64,000 nucleotides of DNA, taken from positions 124,001 through 188,000 of the forward strand of contig NZ_VNJI01000003.1 of NCBI RefSeq assembly GCF_007786445.1, written 5' to 3'. Below, piece after piece: positions 28,093-36,756 of this stretch (position 1 is the stretch's first letter; the number at the start of each line of letters is the position of its first letter). The notes under the pieces were generated by a model. That model made no database searches and was not told the DNA's origin. It was given only the letters and a program-made list of their open reading frames with translations. This stretch comes from Paenibacillus cremeus (lineage in GTDB: Bacteria; Bacillota; Bacilli; Paenibacillales; NBRC-103111). The position numbers and the translations under genes were made by a program.

Positions 28093-29136
28093 TTATGAGG
28101 TATAACTCCGCCCTAAACCAAGCTCCATCAGCAGCTGCCGGTAGGCGATAGAGGTTCGATCTGCAGGAATGTGAGCCTCGGCCGTCAGATCTAGAGGCAG
28201 ATCCTCAGGCGTTTGCGCTTCGACCATTTCGCAATCTTCTTGAAATACCTGTAGGTTGAACTTTATCGTATCTTCAACAGGGACGCTTTTGTCGAAATTT
28301 CTTGAGATTGGACAGAACAGGCGAGTAGATCTTGCTGAGACAGGCGAGGCGCAATTCAGGATCATCAGTCTGCCGTCGTTAGGGAAATGAACGGTTAATG
28401 ATGCTGCAAAAGGTGCGAATACCCGGAAGGCTCGCAACCACATAAATCCTTCTGGAGCTGGGTTTTCTTGACCCTTACCATAGTTGCTAACAGTGCTCCA
28501 GTAATCAGCCAATAAAGTAGGGCCTTCTCTACTTACCTTATATTGCGGTACCTCCGTGTTATTCCGATCCCCGAATGTCTCCGTGTGCACAAAGGCAAAG
28601 TGCGATACGTCCAGGAAGCCTTCCATTTGACGTCCTGCAGATCCTGCGATATCGAAGCTGGGCGGCAAGACATTCAAATACTCCGGGTCGTCCCAACCAG
28701 GGAAATCTGGTAGGTTCACTTCCGTTCCAGCAAGGGAAGTCCAGATCAGTCCAAACCTTTCTACAGACGGATAAATCGTTAATTTGAGCTTAGGCGAGAT
28801 TTTACTATCAGGGTGAGCGGGAACTGCTGTACAGACACCTTCACAATTATAGCGAAAGCCATGATACGGGCATACGATTTCATCCTTCTCTACCCAGCCC
28901 TTGCTAAGCGGAGCACCGCGATGAAAGCAAAGATCACGGGCAACGATTACTTGACCGCGGCTGCGATAACAAACCAGGTTTACATCAAGAAGCGTAGCTG
29001 AAACTGGCTTATCCTTGATTTCTTCTGCAATCGCGACAGGATACCAATATTGGGCTAGGACTAACCAATCAGATGGTGAAAATGTGCAGTCACGGGGAAG
29101 TTGAATTTGGGGGGCATCTTTCTTGATAAGGGTCAT
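28093..29136 (-). CDS. Rieske non-heme iron oxygenase, alpha subunit type
   Basis: A 347-residue oxygenase that would hydroxylate or demethylate an aromatic or other cyclic substrate with a separate reductase. The N-terminal Rieske [2Fe-2S] motif is DLCFHRGAPLSKGWVEKDEI followed by VCPYHGFRY (C-x-H...C-x-x-H). The mononuclear iron site is in LDVSHFAFVHTETFGD (the H-x4-H pair with its preceding Asp); a distal Asp was not assigned. The short length and lack of a beta subunit resemble VanA-like O-demethylases. No ferredoxin reductase is adjacent. ATG 29136 follows AAGGAG; the in-frame GTG nine bases upstream lies inside that leader. Confidence 0.88.
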   Translation of the reverse strand: MTLIKKDAPQIQLPRDCTFSPSDWLVLAQYWYPVAIAEEIKDKPVSATLLDVNLVCYRSRGQVIVARDLCFHRGAPLSKGWVEKDEIVCPYHGFRYNCEGVCTAVPAHPDSKISPKLKLTIYPSVERFGLIWTSLAGTEVNLPDFPGWDDPEYLNVLPPSFDIAGSAGRQMEGFLDVSHFAFVHTETFGDRNNTEVPQYKVSREGPTLLADYWSTVSNYGKGQENPAPEGFMWLRAFRVFAPFAASLTVHFPNDGRLMILNCASPVSARSTRLFCPISRNFDKSVPVEDTIKFNLQVFQEDCEMVEAQTPEDLPLDLTAEAHIPADRTSIAYRQLLMELGLGRSYTS

Positions 29137-29302
29137 CCGAACCACTCCTTTTGTAATGAATGAATCGCAATAAGCCCCTTCACGAGCTTATCTAAGTGAG
29201 TAACATGTTATATAAAGTGACATAAATAGAATGTTTTCATATTAATATAAAAATAATGTCCGGTCAATGATAAGTAATATTACATTTACATTTCTCGGCA
29301 TT

Positions 29303-29353
29303 AAAAAAGAGTTAAGTTCATGAGCACGAGCCATCATGAGCTTAACTCTTTTG
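29303..29353 (-). terminator. Terminator of the sulfatase gene
   Basis: Twelve-base perfect stem AAAAGAGTTAAG (29305-29316) with CTTAACTCTTTT (29341-29352), extended by an inner CATGA/TCATG pairing and followed by T's on the minus strand. Confidence 0.85.
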
Positions 29354-29375
29354 TTTGTGGGGCGGGGCGTCAGCT

Positions 29376-30881
29376 TCAGCCATGCGTCGAATATGGCGCC
29401 AAGTAGTTTCTTTCCGCCCTCTTATAAGAGTACTGTCCGGGAAGGGGGAGGGGATCCTGGCTGCGCATCATCCAGATGACGAGCTCGCGAAGCAGCATCG
29501 TCTCCATCTCTTTCGTTTCCGGATCGCCGATCCGATTGTTCAGCTCCAGAGGATCTTCGCTGATCCGATACAATTGAACGGTGCCCTGCATACTCATGTT
29601 CAGCTTCCAATCCCCTTTGCGGATGGTACGCATAAAGCCGGCCTGAGTTACCGTGTTAAGCTCATCGAACCGGATAATCGTGCCTTGCTCGGTTTCAACT
29701 CGCTTGCCAAAGCGGCTAATATCCAAGTGATCGTCCTCCGAGTACTCCAATCCGCCGAAGCCATGCTCACCGTACACGCTGGAAAATTCCTGTACCGGAT
29801 AGTCCTGCCCGGTTAGCATCGGCCAGAGGCTCCTGCCCTGTACGCCAATGGGAATGTCCGCGCCGATCGCTTCACAAAGTGTCGGCATGATATCCGCCAA
29901 GGAAACGTGCGCAGCATGAGGCCCATCGTTGCGCTGAATGCCTGGACCAAACCAGAACATGGGAATGCGCAGCAGGATGTCGGGCAGCTCTGGGCCTTTT
30001 TTGATCAGCCCGTATTCTCCCACAAAATCTCCATGGTCCGACACAAACACAAGCATCGTATTTGCCATTAGGCCTTGTTCTTCCAGACTAGTGACCAAAC
30101 GGCGCAGCTGATCGTCGATCAGGCGCAGCATGCCGAAGTAATTGGAGCGTACACGGTCGATGTCGGCTTTGAAGTTAGGATTGAAATGCTCGCCCTGCGT
30201 CCGGCACCATTGCCATTTGAAGCCTTTCGTTTCCAGCGCTTGCGTAGTAGCTTGAAGCGGTGGCAGCGAATCGGGAGGGAACATCGAATAATAAGGCTCG
30301 GGTGCTTGATACGGATTATGAGGCTCCGGAAAGCTTAACCAAAGAAAAAAGGGATTTTCTTTTACTTCCTCAATCCAATCCAGTGCTTCCGTAACTCCAC
30401 GGTATGGATTTTGGCATTCAACTGGAAAAGGGGTAGGCTCCGTTTGGTTGACCGAGCAGCGGCCGAGCCATTCAATAAACGTTCGTTCATCCTCATTGCG
30501 TAACGGCCCTGCAGCTCCATAATGCTCCATAGGATAGTAATAATCGACAGACTCATCATCCGGCTTCAGATACGAATGATTTTTACCGATTAGCCCGGTT
30601 GAGTAGCCTTGCTCCTTCATGATGCCAAATAGGTCCTGTGTATAGTGGATATGCTTAACCCCTCCGTTCTCCCGGACACGGTGGGCGCTGGGGTAACGGC
30701 CCGTCAGCAGACTGCAGCGGGCGGCCACGCAAATAGGGGACGTCGTATAGGCTTTATCGAACCAGACGCCTTGGCGGGCAAGCGAGTCCATAAACGGGGT
30801 CGTATCCAAAGGAAAGCCTTCCCTTGCGCTTACGTCCGCTCTTTGCTGGTCCGTCATCACGAGAATAATATTCGGTTTCAT
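29376..30881 (-). CDS. Cysteine-type sulfatase (arylsulfatase superfamily)
   Basis: A 501-residue type I sulfatase. The N-terminal metal site is KPNIILVMTDQQRAD and the formylglycine motif is SPICVAARCSLLTGRYPS (CxAxR, Cys about 52). The second metal region is VFVSDHGDFVGEYGLIKKG. There is no signal peptide, so it is probably cytoplasmic, as in choline- or carbohydrate-sulfate-type enzymes. The maturation enzyme (FGE or anSME) is not in the window. ATG 30881 has GGAGGG at seven-base spacing; another ATG six bases upstream is too close to that site. It follows the Rieske gene in orientation but is separated from it by a terminator. Confidence 0.9.
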   Translation of the reverse strand: MKPNIILVMTDQQRADVSAREGFPLDTTPFMDSLARQGVWFDKAYTTSPICVAARCSLLTGRYPSAHRVRENGGVKHIHYTQDLFGIMKEQGYSTGLIGKNHSYLKPDDESVDYYYPMEHYGAAGPLRNEDERTFIEWLGRCSVNQTEPTPFPVECQNPYRGVTEALDWIEEVKENPFFLWLSFPEPHNPYQAPEPYYSMFPPDSLPPLQATTQALETKGFKWQWCRTQGEHFNPNFKADIDRVRSNYFGMLRLIDDQLRRLVTSLEEQGLMANTMLVFVSDHGDFVGEYGLIKKGPELPDILLRIPMFWFGPGIQRNDGPHAAHVSLADIMPTLCEAIGADIPIGVQGRSLWPMLTGQDYPVQEFSSVYGEHGFGGLEYSEDDHLDISRFGKRVETEQGTIIRFDELNTVTQAGFMRTIRKGDWKLNMSMQGTVQLYRISEDPLELNNRIGDPETKEMETMLLRELVIWMMRSQDPLPLPGQYSYKRAERNYLAPYSTHG

Positions 30882-31123
30882 GGCCATTCCCTCCAACATA
30901 AGTCTTACCTTTACTTTACAATAAGCGGAAGCGTTTGGGGCTGCACATTTTTGACCTAAACCGGATGGGGGGAGCAAAATTGTATAGTACAGGCCCATGT
31001 AGTGGGAGGTTTTTTAGAATACGGTCAGCTTCGCCGCAAAGAACGCAGGATTTGCCTATTGGCGCGTCTAATATTTCAATAATGCATGGATACTACACTT
31101 TCAAAAAAAGAAGGGTTCGGATC

Positions 31124-32521
31124 ATGAGTTTATTTGTGCGGGAGAAATCATTTTACAAAACATTCTTTACACTGACCGCTATCATTGGTTTGCAAAACAT
31201 CATTACTTTCGGAGTCAATCTATCAGACAATCTTATGATCGGCGGATTTAGTGAATCAGCGCTTTCCGGTGTCGCGATCGCGAATCAGATTCAGTTCGTG
31301 CTGCAAATGCTTGTCATGGGTGTAGGTGAAGGCCTGGTGATTATGGCTTCTAGATACTGGGGCGCGAAAGACATCGAATCGATCAAGAAGATTTCCAGTA
31401 TCGGTATGCGGCTTTCCATTCTGGTAGGATTGATGATGTGGGTGGTTGTGTTTCTCTTTCCTCAAGTATGTTTGTCGTTGTTTACCAATAATGAAAGTGT
31501 AATTTCAGAAGGGGAAAAATTCATCAAGATCATTAGCTTTTCTTATTTCTTCTTTTCTATTACCAGTATCTTGCTTGCCACCATGAGAAGTGTGGAGACG
31601 GTCAAGATCGGATTTATCCTGTCATCGACCACCCTCATTGTCAATGTGTGCCTGAATTATCTCCTCATCTACGGGCATTATGGCTTTCCAAAGCTAGGAG
31701 TGCAAGGGGCAGCCGTCGCTACCTTGTCAGCAAGAATCATCGAACTCATTATTGTCTGTATTTATGTGAAATACTTTGACCGAAAGATTCAGTTGAAATT
31801 ACGTGATTTCTTCAAAATGGAGCTGCCATTGTTTAAACAGTATCTCAGCTTGGGATCACCTATTTTGATGTCCAACTTTATCTGGGGACTCGCCATGGGC
31901 ACACAGACAGCCATTCTGGGGCATATGGGAGCAGCGGCCATTGCAGCCAACAGTATAGCGACAACTGTTTTTCAAATTGTATCGGTGGTTGTTTTTGCCT
32001 CGGCTAGCGCAACAACGGTGGTGATAGGTAAAACGATAGGTGAGGGGCATATAGATAAAATTAAAGCCTATGCCAAAACCCTCCAGATCCTGTATCTCTT
32101 CGTCGGTGTATTTACCGGTATTCTTCTGTTTTTTACCAAGGACCATGTCCTCGACTTTTATACGATTTCATCGGAAGCAAGGGTTCTAGCCCTGCAGTTC
32201 ATGACGGTGCTGTCCATCACTGTGGTCGGGACTGCCTACCAGATGCCGTCTTTAACAGGGATCGTACGCAGCGGCGGAGATACGAAGTTTGTTTTATACA
32301 ACGATACGATTTTCATGTGGCTTATCGTTTTACCAGCTTCAGCCTTGAGCGCATTTGTGTTTGATTTGTCACCCTACATCATATTTATCTGCTTGAAATC
32401 GGACCAGATTCTGAAATGCTTTGTGGCAATTGTAAAAGTCAATCGCTTCAAATGGATCCGCGGGTTTGAACCCCTTAGGCCCGACTCGAAAAAGCCGGGG
32501 AAGACGATTGCAACCAGATGA
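31124..32521 (+). CDS. MATE-family multidrug/organic cation efflux protein
   Basis: A membrane antiporter of about 465 residues with twelve hydrophobic helices in two related halves, the NorM/DinF pattern. Family features include SDNLMIGGFSESALSGVAIANQI near the N-terminus and AAAIAANSIATTVFQI at the start of the second half. ATG 31124 follows GAAGGG; upstream in-frame sequence to 30935 overlaps the divergent sulfatase promoter region and is not credible coding sequence. The substrate is unknown. The stop codon overlaps a small downstream frame (ATGA). Confidence 0.88.
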   Translation: MSLFVREKSFYKTFFTLTAIIGLQNIITFGVNLSDNLMIGGFSESALSGVAIANQIQFVLQMLVMGVGEGLVIMASRYWGAKDIESIKKISSIGMRLSILVGLMMWVVVFLFPQVCLSLFTNNESVISEGEKFIKIISFSYFFFSITSILLATMRSVETVKIGFILSSTTLIVNVCLNYLLIYGHYGFPKLGVQGAAVATLSARIIELIIVCIYVKYFDRKIQLKLRDFFKMELPLFKQYLSLGSPILMSNFIWGLAMGTQTAILGHMGAAAIAANSIATTVFQIVSVVVFASASATTVVIGKTIGEGHIDKIKAYAKTLQILYLFVGVFTGILLFFTKDHVLDFYTISSEARVLALQFMTVLSITVVGTAYQMPSLTGIVRSGGDTKFVLYNDTIFMWLIVLPASALSAFVFDLSPYIIFICLKSDQILKCFVAIVKVNRFKWIRGFEPLRPDSKKPGKTIATR

Positions 32522-32694
32522 ATATGGGAGATTATTGGAAAGGTGCTGATGTGCGGTGTCAAAAGAGCGGAGCACCCCATAGCTTTTTGGGATATCAGGA
32601 CCTTAAGCGCTCTTTTGTAGAGGAATTGAAAGAACGGGCGCGAGCTTGGCACCAAGCCAATCTTACCGCGAGTGAAGATATGGAGCGCAATTAA
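32518..32694 (+). CDS. Small hypothetical open frame, 58 residues
   Basis: ATG 32518 overlaps the MATE stop codon (ATGA). The product is soluble, with a Lys/Glu/Arg helix (DLKRSFVEELKERARAWHQA) and an acidic end. I do not recognise it. A second open frame of 62 codons follows three bases after its stop, so the two could be pieces of one degraded small gene. Confidence 0.35.
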   Translation: MNMGDYWKGADVRCQKSGAPHSFLGYQDLKRSFVEELKERARAWHQANLTASEDMERN

Positions 32695-32697
32695 GGC

Positions 32698-32886
32698 TTG
32701 TGTATGCGGTACGATAAAAATAAAGACAAAACGGCAGCCGTTGTTATTCGTGAGGGAGCCAAGCTCAAACCAGAATTGGATTTCCGTAATTTTGCGCCAC
32801 AGGTTCAGCAAACCTTATCGGAACTAACTGATCAACTCACACGGATGCGTCGTAATTGGAAGGTAGCGTTAGCGGTCCTATCCTGA
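32698..32886 (+). CDS. Small hypothetical open frame, 62 residues, possibly a fragment
   Basis: GTG start at 32698 with no good ribosome binding site; an in-frame ATG follows at 32704. The product has a Lys-rich start and an amphipathic helix (VQQTLSELTDQLTRMRRNWK), composition typical of real coding sequence. It is in the same frame as nothing obvious upstream. It is either a small soluble protein or the tail of a truncated gene. Confidence 0.3.
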   Translation: MCMRYDKNKDKTAAVVIREGAKLKPELDFRNFAPQVQQTLSELTDQLTRMRRNWKVALAVLS

Positions 32887-32895
32887 TTCAAAAGT

Positions 32896-33042
32896 TTATC
32901 GTGACCTTTGACGCATCTCATTTAACTCCTTTAGGATCTGGTTTTGCTTGTTGATTATGGTTTTGGTTTGCCAAGCACTAAAACCAACAGCGAATGCCGT
33001 TAATATTCCCACTTGTATCCAGTTCGTCTGTTTTTGATTCAT
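32896..33042 (-). CDS. Small single-pass membrane protein, 48 residues
   Basis: ATG 33042 is preceded by TAGGAGGCGGAAAAC, one of the best ribosome binding sites in the window. The product is a short polar N-terminus (MNQKQTNWIQ), one hydrophobic helix (VGILTAFAVGFSAW) and a charged helical tail (QILKELNEMRQRSR). This is the architecture of a small bitopic membrane protein or holin-like/accessory peptide. Family unknown. Its stop lies ten bases past the end of the plus-strand frame. Confidence 0.6.
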   Translation of the reverse strand: MNQKQTNWIQVGILTAFAVGFSAWQTKTIINKQNQILKELNEMRQRSR

Positions 33043-33245
33043 GTTTTCCGCCTCCTATGCTACTTTTTAGTAGAATCCCCAACGCATCAAATTAAATACT
33101 TCTTAAGCGAAAATTTACTGGGCTAAATATTAATAGGGTAAAGCAATATTAATGGTTCCCGTTATATAATATATATAGGCATTATCCTATATCGGTTCGA
33201 TGGACGTGACCGAATATCGAAATTAAAATAATGGAGCTGATTTTC

Positions 33246-34097
33246 ATGGAATACAGAAAGCTTGGACGGACCGGTTTAAACGTATCCTCCATTGGCTTTG
33301 GCGGCGCCCCGATGGGGATCAACAATTACCTTGAAGCCTACGATGCCGACAATAACCGGGGCGAGGTTGCAGCTGCGCTTCATACTGCTCTTGACCAAGG
33401 TATCAATTATATTGATACGGCACCGGGTTATGGCCAGGGGCTTGGCGAAAGTATTATCGGAGAAGTATTAAAGACGCGCCGCAAGGAAGCGTATGTTGCA
33501 ACAAAGGTTCCGTCAAAGCTTGCCTATGACGAAGTAATGCGCTCTGTAGACGCCAGCTTGCAGCGGTTACAAACCGATTATATTGACGTCATGCAGTTCC
33601 ACGGCGGGTACTTGACGGAGGATGATTATAAGCGTCTAGTCCAAGACGGGCCGCTGGATGCGTTAAAAGAGTGCCAAAAGCAAGGGAAAATACGCTACAT
33701 CGGAATCACGAACGAAAATGCGGACCATACCCTACTGTGGGCAATTCAATCCGGACATTTTGATGTCATTCAGGTTCGTTACAATTTGTTTTATCAAGGA
33801 GCCGCAGATCCACTTATTCCAGATGCCGTCAAAAACGATGTTGGCGTCGTTGTTATGAGGCCGCTGACTAGCCAAGCCTTTACCCGATTTATGCGACGAA
33901 TCGCACCAGAGGCGTTGGACCAAATCAATCCGCAGCAGATTGCTTTGGATTTCGTGCTATCTCATCCAGGTGTAAGCGTTGCCATCTGCGGGATGAGAAC
34001 AGCTGCCGAAGTGCTGGACAATGTTAATGCCGTGAAGAATCAGCATTATCGAATGGAATTCAAGCTCGACCGCGGACAAGGTGGCGTTCAATTTTAA
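33246..34097 (+). CDS. Aldo/keto reductase
   Basis: An NADPH-dependent TIM-barrel oxidoreductase of 283 residues. The catalytic tetrad can be read: Asp and Tyr in YIDTAPGYGQG, Lys in AYVATKVPS, His in DVMQFHGG. The N-terminal EYRKLGRTGLNVSSIGFGGAPMG is the standard start of the family. The C-terminal cofactor region contains VAICGMRTAAEV. The sugar or aldehyde substrate is unknown; the sequence resembles L-fucose/galactose dehydrogenase-like members. ATG 33246 has GGAG nine bases upstream. It stands alone, with a weak terminator after it. Confidence 0.9.
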   Translation: MEYRKLGRTGLNVSSIGFGGAPMGINNYLEAYDADNNRGEVAAALHTALDQGINYIDTAPGYGQGLGESIIGEVLKTRRKEAYVATKVPSKLAYDEVMRSVDASLQRLQTDYIDVMQFHGGYLTEDDYKRLVQDGPLDALKECQKQGKIRYIGITNENADHTLLWAIQSGHFDVIQVRYNLFYQGAADPLIPDAVKNDVGVVVMRPLTSQAFTRFMRRIAPEALDQINPQQIALDFVLSHPGVSVAICGMRTAAEVLDNVNAVKNQHYRMEFKLDRGQGGVQF

Positions 34098-34150
34098 AGC
34101 ACAAAAATTATTACACTGCCACATCATCACGAAGCTCACATAAATAATGT

Positions 34151-34183
34151 AGGCTCTTTCCTTGACGGAACGGGCTTTTTTTG
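34151..34183 (+). terminator. Weak terminator after the aldo/keto reductase
   Basis: Eleven-base imperfect stem with wobble pairs (AGGCTCTTTCC with GGAACGGGCTT) and a TTGAC loop, followed by a T7 run. Confidence 0.6.
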
Positions 34184-34313
34184 TTATTACAATCTATATT
34201 TTGACAATTGTAGCTCTCATGTGACAGCGCCTTATCCGGGACATCGACATTTCATATCTATTATTCTTAATTTGAGATCTAACCGAAACTAGTAAAGCTG
34301 TGGGGGGAACCAG

Positions 34314-34538
34314 ATGAATGTATTACGAAACTCAAAAATGGAGAAAATCGGTGTTGGAAGTATTGTTAAGTCAACGGAGGAATTTAACGAGAAATGCAAG
34401 AGCGAAGAACAGGATAGTGGGTACTATGTTCCGTTCAAAGGCGTTAAAGTTAAATACATAAGCGCAGGGAATGTAACGGTATTTGCTAACGGCTATGATC
34501 GAACCCACGCTGTCAAATGGGTTGAACTGGATAAATAA
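34314..34538 (+). CDS. Hypothetical small protein, 74 residues
   Basis: Not recognised. ATG 34314 follows GTGGGGGGAACCAG. The product is a compact alpha/beta protein with VGSIVKSTEEFNEKCKSEEQ, then strand-rich VKVKYISAGNVTVFANGYDR and HAVKWVEL, resembling small beta-barrel (SH3-like) domains. It is immediately followed by the remnant zone. Confidence 0.5.
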   Translation: MNVLRNSKMEKIGVGSIVKSTEEFNEKCKSEEQDSGYYVPFKGVKVKYISAGNVTVFANGYDRTHAVKWVELDK

Positions 34539-34669
34539 GAAATGAGACGATTCAGCATCTTGAACATCTTGGTGTGCCGCTTGCAAAGAAAGAAGAGATT
34601 AGTGAATATGGAAAGTTTATTTGGATTGAAGATCCCGAAGGCCGACTGGTCGAGCTTTGGGAGAGATAA
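34535..34669 (+). pseudogene. C-terminal remnant of a VOC (glyoxalase) family protein
   Basis: About 44 open codons with no start read TIQHLEHLGVPLAKKEEISE, then YGKFIWIEDPEGRLVELWER and stop. The IxDPEGxxVELWE end is the classic last strand of a glyoxalase/VOC domain, with the metal-ligand Glu. The N-terminal module is absent. Confidence 0.7.
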
Positions 34670-34984
34670 GATATCGGCTTCTTTGGCTTGGAACTTCCGC
34701 AGCATCCGTTCAAACCTGACGGTCAAAAGGTCCTCCAGTTCTTGTTTGATCGTGGCGAGTGGCGGAGATCCTTTGGTTTCCAAAATAGAAACCTTGAGGT
34801 TCAGCCTGCTGATTAAAATCGCTTTGTTCCCCTCGAAAGTGCTGTCGTGAGAGAGGCTGTCGCCTACAATCAACAAGGATGCATGATTCATAACCTCGAT
34901 TTTCCCCTGCGTACTTAACCCAATAAACGCATTAAACAACAGTGTCTCGTGCGAACTTAATCGTTTCCAGTATTTCCTACAGGG
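34661..34984 (-). pseudogene. Probable C-terminal remnant of a Ger(x)C spore germination lipoprotein
   Basis: A minus-strand open stretch starting at KYWKRLSSHETLLFNAFIGL without a proper start. It contains IEVMNHASLLIVGDSL (cf. the N-x-AV-x-K-x-D-K-x-V-G segment of Ger(x)C) and TVRFERMLRKFQAKEADILS (cf. the final helix of the family). The signal peptide and WDxxEI region are missing. The frame then runs into sequence antisense to the VOC remnant. The assignment comes from pattern recall. Confidence 0.45.
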
Positions 34985-35085
34985 TTATTCCTTATTCTTA
35001 CAACGAACTTCTAAAAGTGGCTCTCTTATGGATAAAACATCCATTTAAAGTAAATAGTAAATGCTGATATATCCCTTTTTTCATA

Positions 35086-35295
35086 ATGATTTTTGGAGGG
35101 AAGGGCTACCTTTTGATTTTGTTCTGTAATGGAGTTTTTTTATTTGCGGATATCATTTCGGGGGCCATTAAAAAATGGCATATTTATTATAAAACCGTTC
35201 TATATTTGTGTTTTCTTAACCTTCTCTAAAACCTGCTATGTAGAGACTATTTGACCTACGTTAGTAATTACCATTTTACTGCTCCTGAAATTTAA
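35086..35295 (+). pseudogene. Degraded CBO0543-like segment upstream of the intact gene
   Basis: An open frame from ATG 35086 encodes a hydrophobic stretch (YLLILFCNGVFLFADIISGA, then KKWHIYYKTVLYLCFLNLL). It stops at TAA 35227, and the same frame continues with NLLCRDYLTYVSNYHF to a second TAA at 35293. It then runs in frame into the 35323 gene. The KWHxYYKTxLY pattern fits the CBO0543 family. It is otherwise the only content of the 34985-35322 interval. Confidence 0.3.
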
Positions 35296-35322
35296 AGTAC
35301 CCATTTGGAAGTAGGAACCCCC

Positions 35323-35814
35323 ATGCTGCTGATGCTAACTACAGTCATCGTATTCAACTTGATTGTCCTTTTTATGCAAAAGCGTATTTCGAAAATTGAA
35401 ATGTACGCTACAGCGCTGTTTGCTTTATGTTTTGCTATTATCACGGATGTGGTGCTGGATATAAAGTTCCATCTGTATGAATATTTTGAAGAAGGAGTTC
35501 AACTCAAGTTCTTGATCGGAGCTATTGGCATTTACCCTTCGACAAATATCATTTTCCTGAATTACTTTCCCTACAAAAAATCAATAAAAGCGAAGACGAT
35601 CTTCATTTTGGCTTGTTCTTTGTTTGCAACAGGGTACGAGTGGATTGCGGATGAATATTCTAATTTCTTTACTCACAAAGGATGGAAGCTGTGGCACTCC
35701 GCTATTACATATCCATTCCTATTTGTCATCCTGTTAGTAAACTATAGATTCGTTAGATATTTGCTGAAGGCAAGTGTACATGGGATCGAGAGTAAAAGTG
35801 CTAACGATGAATGA
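35323..35814 (+). CDS. CBO0543-family membrane protein
   Basis: A 163-residue integral membrane protein with about five hydrophobic helices. The family pattern is seen in FAIITDVVLDIKFHLYEYFEEGVQ, LIGAIGIYPSTNIIFLNYFP and FATGYEWIADEYSNFFTHKGW...WHSAITYPFL. The family has no known function; members are common in spore-forming Bacillota. ATG 35323 follows TAGGAAC; the frame is open to TTG 35305. It is the only apparently intact gene inside a zone of gene remnants. Confidence 0.75.
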   Translation: MLLMLTTVIVFNLIVLFMQKRISKIEMYATALFALCFAIITDVVLDIKFHLYEYFEEGVQLKFLIGAIGIYPSTNIIFLNYFPYKKSIKAKTIFILACSLFATGYEWIADEYSNFFTHKGWKLWHSAITYPFLFVILLVNYRFVRYLLKASVHGIESKSANDE

Positions 35815-35894
35815 TGATCCATAGTCGCGCATGATCGATCCACGCATCTGTTCAACCGGAACGACCGATAGGCCCACTAAGGAAAAAGGTGTAG

Positions 35895-36125
35895 GAATTC
35901 GGTCCCAAGGACATCGTCATCAATTGCATCGCACCCGGGCAAGTGGCGACCGATCTGTTTCTGAACGGCAAATCGCCGGAGCTAATCGAATCGTTCCGTC
36001 GAATGAACGCGTTCGGCCGGCTTGGCGATCCGGAGGACATCGCGAATGCGCTCGATCTGCTCGTCAGCGACAAAGCCCGTTGGATCACGGGTCAGACGCT
36101 TCGTGTAAACGGTGGGTTTAATTGA
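35895..36125 (+). pseudogene. C-terminal remnant of an SDR-family oxidoreductase
   Basis: Open stretch of 76 codons lacking a start and preceded by a stop at 35892. It reads KDIVINCIAPGQVATDLFLN, then FGRLGDPEDIANALDLLVSD and ITGQTLRVNGGF, which is the last third of a typical SDR after the catalytic Tyr/Lys. The Rossmann and catalytic parts are absent. Confidence 0.8.
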
Positions 36126-36145
36126 ATCTGTAGGGTCACACAGTT

Positions 36146-36169
36146 GCCGCGTTTATCGCGGCTTTTTTT
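36146..36169 (+). terminator. Terminator
   Basis: Stem GCCGCG (36146-36151) with CGCGGC (36157-36162) and a T7 tail. It remains behind the SDR remnant. Confidence 0.85.
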
Positions 36170-36254
36170 ATTTGATGTGAATCCCAGCCCTATTCTCGAG
36201 TATCATGTCCTAATACCCTGCAGCATAGGTTGTACAATATAGGGGGGATGAGGG

Positions 36255-36614
36255 ATGAAGGTTCAAAATGTTGATCTTTCTACGTTTTTGATTCGAATCG
36301 TATTAGGAGTTATTTTTTTAGCACATGGTCTTAAAAAAGTAAAAGGGATGGATGCAACCGTTCATCATTTTCAAATCGATTTTGGATTGCAAGGATATAT
36401 CGCTTATTTGGTCACATTTATTGAAGTCGTTGGAGGAGCATTGCTAATTCTTGGAATTTTTACACGAGTGGCTTCAACTGGAATCTCTATAGTTATGATT
36501 GGGGCTATTTATACGGTTACTTGGAACAAGGGGTTTATTAACGGATATGAATTTGATTTAGCATTGCTTGCAATGGCGATTTCATTAATAATTAAGCGAA
36601 ATAATGCTAGATAG
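36255..36614 (+). CDS. DoxX-family membrane protein
   Basis: A 119-residue protein with four membrane helices. DoxX features include RIVLGVIFLAHGLKKVKG, FIEVVGGALLILGIFTRVAS and GYEFDLALLAMAISLII. Bacterial members are linked to quinone or thiosulfate oxidation and redox stress, but most are uncharacterised. ATG 36255 follows TAGGGGGGATGAGGG. It appears to be monocistronic. Confidence 0.85.
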   Translation: MKVQNVDLSTFLIRIVLGVIFLAHGLKKVKGMDATVHHFQIDFGLQGYIAYLVTFIEVVGGALLILGIFTRVASTGISIVMIGAIYTVTWNKGFINGYEFDLALLAMAISLIIKRNNAR

Positions 36615-36756
36615 GTTACGTTGAAGTAAGTAAGTTTCAAATATCTCAGTAATTTCCAATCAATGCAAGCTCATTTATACTTGAATGTAGAATACGGTAA
36701 GATGTGACTCGGTACGGATCAAACGATGCTATGATCGGTGAGGTGAGGGGCTCAAG

